The notes under the pieces were generated by a model that was given only the letters and a program-made list of their open reading frames with translations, was not told the DNA's origin and made no database searches. The translations under genes and the position numbers were made by a program. A DNA stretch of 64,000 nucleotides, from contig JAVTVY010018719.1 in assembly GCA_036873755.1 (NCBI GenBank), forward strand, positions 16,900 to 80,899, read 5' to 3'. Source of the stretch: Hanleya hanleyi. Lineage: Eukaryota > Mollusca > Polyplacophora > Lepidopleurida > Hanleyidae. Shown piece after piece: positions 27,201 to 39,200 of this stretch; positions within the stretch are counted from its first letter, which is position 1, and every line of letters starts with the position of its first letter.

Positions 27201-30200
27201 TCAAGTGCAGCTTTTAGTCGTGACAGATCTTTGGGTGTAATAGGAGTTCCTTTTACTCAGGCTTTAATACCTGGACGATCTTGTTACACCTTTGACTACC
27301 TGGATGAATCCTTACGTTGAAACCCAGAAACATCTACTCACATAGATCCACCAATGTTCAATGCCTTCAAGCCTTGAGCAGTCTAGGTGCTCAGAAAGCG
27401 TGTGTGTGGTTGTAGTATCCGTTAGAGGAATAGTCAACTTAACATAAACGCAAGATATTACAACAAAATACTGAACTGTGTCCATATACTTGGAATGTGG
27501 TTTCATGTTCAATTGTAGATGTAATATAGCTTTCTTACAAGTTTACTTGTATTCTGTATTTTCAGGAGGAATGAAGCGCCCCCATGATGATGAGAGTGGT
27601 CGCCGTGATGATGGTGGACACAAGCGGAGACGCGGTGGGGATGGCCCACGATCTGAGATCCGGGTTTTGCTCCAAAGCAAGGTGAGAGTAACATGACCAT
27701 ACTAAAACTGCTCCTTTATTATTGTTTTAACAGTATTTCAATTGTGAAAACGGTTAGAGTGCAGTGAATCACTCCCCTAACATGATTCTATGAGTGTAAG
27801 ACACACGCCTGAAGGCTTGTAGTATGCAGAGAAGTTGTGCGGAGTGCTGTTTTCACTCACCTAGATCAATTGTACGAGTGAGTGTGATTTTAGGAGTGTG
27901 GTGTGATCACTCTCCTCAAATGAATGACTGTTTTAACCTTCAGCTCTTGCAAGGTTTGAGGGTTACTCTTGTGATCGTTTTTGTCCGTCCAATGCATAAT
28001 CTTTAGTGGAGTTTCCTGATTATCCAAGGCCTGATCATCGATCCGTAATGATTAAGGATGAGTGTATTTTTGTGAGTGAAACGATCACCATACAAACAAA
28101 GAAGTCATTGAACACGTTAAAGTTGATCCTTCTGCCATGTCCGCAGTACATATACACCAGGTCTTGAAAAGTCCTCACTATCTCACTGATGATCTGGATG
28201 AAATCGAAAAAACTTTTTATTTGTATGAAGTGAATAGTCTATGCGCTTTGATTGAAGCAGTGTAGATGTACTCGAAGCTTTATGCTGCTGCACTGTATTT
28301 TCAGCACACATTCTGCACTTCTATGTTGGTTCCGGCCAATTTTCCATGGGAATGCCTGTGTATGGAGTGGGGGAGCGAGTGTCTGTGTGTGTATTATGCC
28401 ATGTGGCTTTTGGCTTGCACGGCAGCACTAATGGAAGTACTGTGTACGGAGATACTGGTGCTTCTACCTTGTCGTGTGGCAGGCCGTATTGATTTGCACC
28501 TGTACTTTGTGGGACTCTAAGGGATAGCTTAATGAGAAATTGTATAAAACCTTAACATTGATGGGGGCATTGATTGAGTGGCCCCCACCATTGTGTATGC
28601 AAAATCGAATTACACGCAATGAATTATTCAGGGGCCGATCAAACTTTCTACCCTCCCAGCACCGAAGAGCTTTTTACAAGCCCCCAACATTGGCACTGCC
28701 CGTTATCCCCATCCACTAATTGGACCCCATGAGTAACACAGATTTTACAACATGGCGATGGCGTCCATAGCCAGGGAAAAAATCTCTATCGATTACTGGA
28801 ATGGAACTAAGATGTCATTTCTCAATTATTTACTTCATTTCAAACTTGATTGACAAATAATGAATTGCGTATCTTCCTTCAAATTCTAGTTGGAAAATAT
28901 GAATTTGGCCACAGAGGAACTTAGATGACTGCTGTCAGGAAACCTTGAATATTTTGAACCTATCTCGATTGTACCCTTATTTTGTGTATTGGTGAAAAGT
29001 TTAAAGTTAGAAATAAGAGAAACATGACAAAAAAAGTGAATGTTTTCTTGCAAATATTTTCTATTTTCATGAACCCTTAGAAGTGAATCTTTTGTGTGAA
29101 GCAAAAGCTAGTGAAATTTTGTTTCTCAGGTCTAATAAGTGACATATGGCCATGTGAAATGCCAATCACGGCATGGAAACAGAGCAGTCCTTTCCTGGAT
29201 GGCAGTCTTGCCAGGTCACTGGACCAAGATGAAAAATATATAGCAGCCTTGTATAATACATCCAAAACATGGAAGAGGAGAGACAAAAAATCTCAAAAAT
29301 CTGGAAAAAGTGTTTTTGTGATTGAATGTATTCCTTCCTTTGAAAGCAATGGAGTGGTAAATCTGGATGGTGAAGTTCACGTGTTCTTGATTTCTTTGTG
29401 TAGGGGGGATTATAGCGAAACAAAGGTAGTTGTTAAGAGCTACATCAGGTCAGGTCACCTGGGGGGAGGGAGGAAGGCTGGAGGAGAGATCTGCCCAGAG
29501 ATGGTCATGCCAGAGTGAGCTAGTCGGGTAGGACGACTAGCCAATCCACTCTCATCTCCGCTTATCCACTGTTGGTGCCTGGCTCCCATCAATTATGTAG
29601 AGGAGGGGAAACTGGCTGTGAAGAGGTTATGAATTTTGGAGAGTGTTTGCCTTGGTAACTGTCACAGAGGCTATTGTTTTCCTGATCGCAGCCAAATTTT
29701 TCGAGCCGCCAATCAACATTCAATTAGAGCCATCTTCATACATGTCAGAACCAGTACCCATTGTGTAGTTATTGATGGCTGGTCTCCTGTCTGGGCATGT
29801 CTTCGCAATAGATGTGTAACTGCAGCGGTTGGTCTATAGCGCTGCAAAGAAGTTTTCAATGGACAGGTACTTAAATAATCATCTCTCTATGCCAGCATGC
29901 CCAAGGGATAGCATGTATATTTTATGCAGGTGAATGGTATATTGTGTACAAGTATTTCCTTGTGCGTGTCCTTCAGAGAATGCGGGTAACAAAGCACATT
30001 GATCCGGTGATAAATATTGCTACAGTACCGATACATAGCAAGTTTTCATCCACATTAAAATAATAATTTGCTCCAAAGAATTTGCATAATTAATCCATTT
30101 TCTTGTGAGGATCACTCTCCATCTCCATTGCTCTTGTAACAGTTTCACTAGGAGAGCTATTTATCGCTCTTCTGGAGAATGGTAATGTGCTGAAGAGTAG

Positions 30201-33200
30201 AGAGTGGTGACTGGCGAGAGTGGTGACTCGCACGATGCTTTCATAAATCAACATGCTGGAGAGTGTTAGATAGTTGGTGCAAATTTGACACAAAGATAAT
30301 GTTGATGTGCCTGCCGACTTCCAGTGGCTTGAAATCTGAACTGATTATAAGCAAGAAACGAAGGAATAACTGTATTAACATATGAAAAACTCCATTCAGT
30401 GTTATGCTAGTAATGCCAACAATTATTTCTTCAGTTTATTCCTGCAAAAAAGTGTTTTTCTACAGAAAAGTTTTATATTGTTATTATTGGGAGTCAAGAG
30501 TGGCATAAAGCAGTTTGTTTTTGGCTGTTTCATATACATTTTTCTTTGGATTATTCGATATATCTAAAATATGACATTTTGAATCATAATGGTATTTTGA
30601 TGTAATATCATAGCAGATATGGTCACTTTCATAACATTAGATTTGTTTTGGTTTATAGGTGTCATACTTTAGATTTATTTTTAAAAAAACATGCTAAATG
30701 TAAATAAAAAATCCAAATAAGAATGCCCAATTTCAAACATCAATTGACACTGTTTCATGTCATGTTTAATTCGGAACATTCACAATATAAAACTTAGGTG
30801 GTTTTTTTTTTTTAAGAAAACACAGCAATTTTATGGCAGAATTAAATAATACATTTTGGCTTTACTAAGATGAAACCTTGGGGTGTTTTTTCTATGTTAA
30901 TATAACTAATAAGATATATAGGTAGATAATGAAGTAGCGGAGAGCAGTAGAAATGTCTGGCGTGTAGTGTGTGTAGTGGTGTGAGAACAGATGGTTAATG
31001 AAGCTAAACTTCCCAGTCCTTAACCCAGTGTTTTACTGTCATCACTCTTCTACCTGGTCTCCTTGCAACAGGAATTATTTTAAGATGCATGCCTGTTTGG
31101 TGGCAGCACAAAGGAGGAATAGAGCTGCTATATTGCTGGTTTTCATCATGCTTACCTGTCCCTTAAGTGCTCTCTTTGATATCTGCAGAAATGGGGAAAT
31201 TTAACAAGTATGTCCATTACCTGATAGATATGAGCCTAGATGATTCCAGCTGGGTTCTATGACATATTGTGTACATGTACTTGGGACTAAGGAAACAAAG
31301 TGTTTTCCATATGCTTTCTGTAATTTACAGCACCCTGGCCTCTTTGGCATTGTTTATCTGGTATTGAGAATCTAGTCACTCCAGTGAACATCACCAGCTT
31401 CTCATTTTGCAATCAACAATTTCCATTCCAGTATCCCTGTGCACTACTGGTAAATTAATAAGAGTGAAACTAATTCATCTATTATAAAATGTCTGGCTGT
31501 ATAGATGGTATGAAACAGTCCTTGAAAGAAAGCATGAACAGGGAGATTTTTTTGTTAATTTGTGTTATCACATGTAAGGCATAGTAATTCACCTTCAATT
31601 CTTTACATTTCAGAATGCTGGAGCAATTATTGGAAAGGGTGGAAACAATATCAAGCGCTTGAGATCCGATGTAAGTATATTAACTGTTACAGGGAATATA
31701 GCCATTGAAGTATATGATGAACATTTATTTATCATTTTACCTTCAAACATAAACTGTTACGTGATTATTATTCTTATTGAAATAATCATTTGTCATAAAA
31801 GATAATAATTCTCTAATTGATTTGCCACATGTGAACACAATTGTTCTTCTCGCCAGTGTACTTGGTACTCTACTACATGTTACCTTATAAAATTACATTG
31901 TTGTCATACATGAACATCTAGCGTGATATGAAGATTACAGCCTTAAAATAAGCCACTCCTTTAATGCTCTTATTTCATTAAAAACTTCCAGCAGGCTTGT
32001 CCCAGAATTTCCAGTCCAATTTCCATTAAATTTGTAATTAAAGACTACATAGTCGAGAGCTCTGGCCAGTCCCTTAGTTTGGTCTGACCCTTGCATTGTC
32101 ATGATCCTATTTGAAGTCAATATTATTTGAATCGGTCCAGCTCCCATGTTCTTATGCCTAATGTTATGAAGTTTTATTCTCTTCAGACTCGACTCTCCAT
32201 CACCCAAATGTGGCCCAAGTCTATCTGTCTTGTCAATAAATGAGTTAACTGCCATGATAATTCACTTCTTACTTCTCCTTCTCTAGATTGTTGTATAAAT
32301 TCGTGCTGATGACCATGGCCCTATATACATATATAGTGTATTCACCTGTTCTTGTGTTAATAATGATCTGACCTGGTTTTGTTATCTCCTCGCCATGTCC
32401 CATCCTCCTACTCCGTTGTCCTGCCCTCCACCGTCCAATGTATGTATTGACCACTGGCCCGTACTCTACACCTTGAATGCCCCTGACAATGGAATCGTCC
32501 GCACGCCCGCCCTCTCCATCCGTACCGTACGACCCATGATGCAGTACAATGCAAATGTTACAGTGCCCGATAGCGACGGCCCTGAACGGTAGGCACCCTA
32601 TATATCTACCTTCTTTCCACTTTTTATAGTGCATTGTCCACAGCTTCCTGGGCGGGATGGGATTGGGTGTGTTGGGGGCATTTATATCTGATACCTGCAA
32701 ACTTTAACCCTGAACACTATTCTATTGGTCCAGTCCTTTTCATTGGAGAAGGGAAGTGATTATTTAGGGGATAAATGGGTTAATATTCCTTGGAAATGTT
32801 AAGTCATCATTAAAATTGACACTCTTCAATTGCTTATCAAAACTTAAAAAAATTATGATATTGGAATAAGAATTTGCCCTAGCAGAAGTTGTATTATTTC
32901 ATGCTCTTGAAAGAAATTGAAACTACTAACACTCCAGTTTTAGCTGACTTTAACCGATTGCTTTGCCATACAAGAAGAATATGTTCTATTTCATATTATA
33001 AACATGTGACTGTTTTGAACAGTCTATTCCCATAAGGCATTGATATGGAATGTCGACAGTTGTAGAGCGGTGGATATAATCCTATGTAAATGCTTTGATG
33101 AAATGCTACTAATCTGAGAGATGATACATATTCGGCTTTATTATATTGGGTAGACACATACGATTGTTTAGAGATTTGACCTTTACCAGTGAAAGGCCTA

Positions 33201-36200
33201 TTTTAAGTAGCTTTCCAGATATGTCCTCCAATAACATCGAATAATCAGAGTAAAATACATTGTATCACTAACTGAAAATGAAATGTCATCTTTCAAGGTC
33301 TTCCATAAGACTCCTGGTCCTCATCCTAGAATTAATCAATTTATTTCCAAAGATAATAATATCAACATAACCCTGACCTGGTCTCCCAACTATACATACT
33401 CTGACTACATGTATTATACCGCGATTACACGTTCAGCTACCCAGAACACCGTACATTGTGTCTTCCAGTTTCCTAGCCAACTATGTCGTATTTGCTAGAC
33501 CATTGACGTTTGCACCAGGCATGGTGTGATGTCGCTGTACTGTACTAATCTGACCCCTGTCCTTGCCGTTTCAGGATCCTGACCATCGCGTCAGAGATGG
33601 ACTCTGCCTTGGACTGCCTGCTTGATGTTATCCCCAACCTGGAGGATGTGAGTGCAATATCTTCTTCTTGTCTCTTACTTCCTTCGTAACCCAGTAAAAT
33701 GTGCAGTAAAATTAAATGGACATAAATAATCTCGCCCATGAGCACCCTCGTGTTGACTGCAGCGTCTTTCGATTGTAGGGTCTGTGCAAGAGTCTAGTGG
33801 TGTAGGTAGTTTCGTGGAGTACCTTTGCCATCTAGCTAGTCTAATCTAATGTTTCACACTTCAAGTTGATTCGCTTCTCGTCATGTAAAGTAATACCAGA
33901 AAATAAAGTAAACGGTTTTATGTAACCAAACTGTAAAATCATTGAAATACTAGAAATTAGGAACAACTAGTATGTTATGAACCATAATTATTAGGTTTTC
34001 TCTGCTCATCAGCATCCACATTTATCATGGTATCTCATGTGGTAGACTTCAATTGTGACTTTCAGTTCCGGTTATACAAAGTTAATATTGGTCAATTTTC
34101 ATATTATATCAGGCATGGGAATTTTCCTTCAATAGGCCGATTTCAGACTTTTTCATCAAAATTTTGAAAAATAAAACATTGTCAGTTCTCTCTCAAATGC
34201 CCAAAAATGCCATATTCCTGATAGGAGGTGGAAAATTTCAGATTTATTGAAGTAGATTTCAGACTTTTTCAGTGGTAACAATTCCCATGCCTGTTATATG
34301 TTTTGGTATGTATAACAGTAGCCATACTTCTGTGTAGTGTAGTATGGTATATGTTTTGGTATGTATAACAGTAGCCATACTTCTGTGTAGTGTAGTATGG
34401 TATATGTTTTGGTATGTATAACAGTAGCCATACTTCTGTGTAGTGTAGTGTGGTATAGTGTAGTGTAGGTTGTGTTTATTTTCATCACCATTTCTTTACA
34501 CAGTCTTCTGCATTGCAGTACCAGCAATATAAAGACCTGGACTTTGAGTGTGATCTCCGAATGTTAATCCACCAGAGCCAGGCTGGCTGTATCATTGGTA
34601 GAGCTGGTTTCAAGATCAAGGAGCTCAGAGAGGTAAAGTCCTTTCCCTTTTCTAGTGGGTTCTTTACAGGGGAGACAACTTTCATAAATTTTTGTTGTAC
34701 ATGTAAAAAAAGAACACCTCTCCCAAATTTGTCAATATTTGATGATCAAGGAATCAAAAAGGAAATTAAACATGTATGAATAAGACACATTTAATTGTTA
34801 TTCATTACACACATTATATCATCGGTCATCAAACAAAGAGAATTAGGTTTGCCAAAGGGGTGATTATCTCTGACCAGTGCTCCCTTGTTATTGTGTTCTC
34901 CAGAAAACAGGTGCTAACATAAAGGTTTACTCCAAGACGTGCCCTCAATCAACGGACCGTGTTGTACAGTTGAATGGCAAACCAGAAACGGTGATCAATT
35001 GTATAAGGACAATTTATGAACTTCTGCAAACGGTGAGTATGATGTCCCAGCCATTGTGTTTGGCTTGTATGGTGGGTGGGTAGTAGACGACTCCGTTGCA
35101 CTGTTTGGATATTGCTATTATTTTGGACTGACGTTCACAATTGCTTTAAATACTTCAAAATTCATCACTTAACAGTACAAAATGAGTATTGCTCAACTAC
35201 AGGTTGACCCACTATCTCAATGCCTGTTATAGTTAGGCCAATCTGAAGGTGTGAACTCGAGCTCAGGGACATTACTCCATTGTATGAAAAGAAATAAATT
35301 GTTGTTCAACTTTGCACGACTAAAGTATGTGTTTTTATCTAACGTACAGGCCCCTCCCAAAGGTCCAGTTCAGCCTTATGATCCTCACAACTATGATGAG
35401 TATTTCTCCAACGAATATGGCGGATACACTCTGATGGAGGGAGGCAAAGGGAAGGGCAGTCGAGGGATGATCCCCAGGGGCATGGCCCCGCCCCCTAGAG
35501 GAGGACTGTCTGCAAGGTGGGTCCATACATTTAGTCAGGCCATTGGTGGTCGAGTGGTCTAAGATGTTTCGCTGATGATCGCTAGCCTCACAATGCTAAA
35601 CCGGCACAAGTTCAAACCCTACTGGTGCATGTGTGAAAGTTTGCCAGTTAGTTGCCAACAGGCAGTGGTTCTCTCTGGCTACACCGGCTTCCTCCACCTC
35701 TAAAACAGGCTGTCACCATATAAGTGAAATAACTTCTTGAGTGTGGCATTAAACCCAACTACTTTCACATATCGGGAGAAATATATATCTCCATCTGGCC
35801 CAAAGCTGTCCTCTTAATGAAAATAGTTAATTGTTCATGAAAAGGGGTCAAATGGTTAGAGCTTGTTGAAGTTTATTGGTTGATTGATTAACTCCTATCC
35901 TTGTTTTGTATTTTTTAGGTCTGGATATGGTGGCGGTGGTGGCATGGGAATGGGTGATATGGATGACTATGGTTACCGTGGCAACCGAGGTGGGAACATG
36001 GGAGGACGTTCAGGTGGTCCCCCACCATCGCTACTGGGTAACCGAGGCGGCGGTGGCAACCGAGGAATGAGAGATGATGGCGGAATGGGAGGTGGAATGG
36101 GAGGCGGTATGGGTGGTCGAAACATGGGAGGCGGGAGATCCGGTGGAATGAGGTATGTCTTCTGCCCAGGTTCAGCCAATATGGTACTGTCTTACATGAA

Positions 36201-39200
36201 ACTTGACTCCAAGAAATATATATTTATGATAAGGAGAATATGGTACACATTAATGCATACATGATGAGTAAAATCATCTACCATGATGCTGAGAATGGAG
36301 GGAATGCTTTGCCATTTCTGAATATTTTCACAAAGAGAATAAATAGAAAAAAATATGTTGTTTACTAGCAATGATAGATACAAAGAAGTAATTGTAACAA
36401 TTATAATGTGGAGTACACATTGATTAGAATCTTGAATGATCACACTAAATGCTGCTATTGTCCATTTTCCTACAGAGGAGGTATGAACAGTGGAATGGGT
36501 CGTGGAGGAATGGGTCGTGTTGGAGGAGGTGGTGGCGGTGGGTTCAGTAATGGAGGTGGGGGATCAGGAGGTAAGTGTTATTGTAACAGTGAGGGATAAA
36601 AAGGTTATTACAACTACAAATTAGACAAGTAGTCTTCTGGCTGCCCCTTTCATTTTCTGGTTAAAAGTGTCCTGTTACAACTTCCAAAGGGGTATGTATA
36701 TTTAATCTAGTATAAGGGCATATACAGCCCTGGGGAAAAATCGAAATAACTTTTAAAAGAATGATCAGTGTTTCATATTCAGAGATGTGCTCATTTTGTT
36801 CTGAATCATTGTCAGTGTTAAATCTTTGACCTCTGGTTTTATCTTTCAGGATTCGGCGGTGACATGGGCGGTGGTGGCGGCAACTTTGGCGGCCGCGGCG
36901 GCAGTGACATGAACTTTACTCAGGACAGCATGGTGAGTGAAGACGAGCCCTCACAAAATGACAGCTGGGTAATATATGTTTGTTTGCCTTCTTAGTCTTA
37001 GATATTTACATGCTATTGAAACTGGAAACTAGGAGCTTAGGGGTCATCTCTATATTACGTTAACACACTTGTCCAGAACATTTTTAGACCAATCCTCAAA
37101 GAATGTCCGCCTGTGCCACCATATCAATGCTGAAGTGTGATACTTTTCCATGTTCATGTAGTTATGCCCGTTTATGGCATGTCATATATATGGACCACTC
37201 CCTGTATGATGTTTGTTGATGGTTCCCATTTTCCAAAAGTAAGACGATATATTTGGAACAAACCATTGTTAAAACATTCTCTGACCCATAGAACAAGCTC
37301 CTGTCTCTGTTTTAATGTCATGTTATTTTCAAGTGGAGACTCTAATACATGACTCGTGTGGCTGATTGTTGGCAAATTTGAGAAGAAAAAAAACATGACC
37401 CAATTAATTTTGGATCAAAATTTTGGAAGTTTTCTCTTGTCAAATTGAGTTTCCACTTGTAGCTTTCTTCACTAGATGAACCATTTCACCCATGCTCTCC
37501 AATCTAAAAAAAAGATGATGTACTTCAGACCGATCAAAGTTTTTGGCATGATACTCACTCATTCAGAAATATCATGCATGAGAGCATTTTGTTCAAATTA
37601 TTTCTTGAAAGGGGTTAATAAGCAAGTCATTCTAAATTGTGTCAATTTGTAGAAAAATGGGAGTCTAGAATTTCAAAACTTCGCTTGACTAGGTTGAAAA
37701 ATACCTATTTGTAAGTTTTTCCAAGATCAATATTTTAATGTTTTGATGTAATGTGGGAAAAAGATTGCATGAAATGAAGCCTAGAATTTTACATTTATTT
37801 TATTTTTTTTGAAGGCTCGTACCCTTCAAAAGATATGCTCAGTTCCATTTACTTGAACAAAATTACAAGTTGAAACATCACATCTTATTGGGGTGGATAT
37901 TGGAGTTGACGCTGGTGACCTGGTTTGCAGTATGATCTTTCTCATAGGCTCCTTGTTGTGGTGGTTTTACTGAGTGTTGTGTGTTGAAAAGTCATTTTGG
38001 TGTATTTGATATCAGATTTAAGTGCTTGTCTTCTGAGCAAATTTATATCTACATATTTGCCTGTTCCATGTATAGACTACCAATAGATATTCTCCTGTAG
38101 AAATGCTTGAATAGATTTGTGGTTGTTCATGTCTTGTTTCAGTTGTAAGCATTATTGATTGGGTCTGGAAGAAGTGGGTTTCACAAAATGACTGACAGCG
38201 ATACATTCTCACTTTAACCTGACATCTTCCAAACTGAGAAAAACACCATCATTGAATACTTTATAGTTTTCAGATGTTCAGTTGTGAAAATTTATTACAG
38301 AACAATAATACAGTGTTCATCTCAACTGCTATCTTTGAAATATTTTTGGAAGTTTTCCTTTCATTACTTTATGCCATATAACAATGTCAGTCATTCATGC
38401 TCTACAATCCCTGGTTTATAATGTATAAAGACATGATGTAAAATTGGGTGTTCTGTTAAATAGGGAGGTATGGGTCAGCAAGGCATGATGTTCGGAGGTG
38501 AACCTGCTGCTAATAGCACTCAAGTTACCATTCCAAAAGATGTAAGTACATTTCACCTTTAACTCGCATACGATGTATTTTTGTGATAAAGTTGTGATAA
38601 AATACGGAGAAAAAAAAAAATACATACATTGAGATAAAGCTTTCATTCTTTAATATTTGTCCATATTATTAGTTTGGGAGTACTGCCATTAAAAAAAAGT
38701 CAGTTACTTGTCTTTGAACAAAATAACGTACATTGTAAGTGCTTCATAATACTTCAGTTCCATAGTTTCTATCCAGAACAAATTTCTGTAATATTTTCTC
38801 TCGTTCCTGTTGACCAGTCATGACGGTGGAAGATGTCCTTCAATTTCAAGTTCTGAGCCTGCCAATATGTTGGTTCATGTATTCAATACTATGAACTATC
38901 CATATTAAATCTGGCTGCTTGTAATTCTCCCACTCTTCTTCATCTCCTTGTGGTTTGCATCATTTCTTGATTTCCCATATTTGAACAGTGTGCGGGTGCC
39001 ATTATTGGTAAGAAAGGATCTCGGATAACAGAAATCAGACGTCAGTCCCATGCGAGCATCGTAATAGACGAGCCTTTGCCGGGATCCAATGATCGCATCA
39101 TTACCATCAGTGGAACACAGGAACAAATCCAGAATGCACAATATCTGCTGCAGATGAGGTTAGTGATCTTGGCTCATATATTCCACAGTTGGTGGAGGTG

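Noticed and set aside
29096..29518. 140-codon plus-strand ORF in HNRNPK intron 2
   Set aside because: No recognisable domain, no promoter, splice or codon signal; length is within chance for 64 kb searched in six frames.
32395..32592. Possible longer exon 4 starting upstream
   Set aside because: The KH1 domain requires YNANV directly after exon 3; the upstream open sequence has no KH similarity and a good acceptor lies at 32544/32545.
35973..36179. Minus-strand proline-rich ORF
   Set aside because: Exact antisense shadow of the glycine-rich HNRNPK exon 9.
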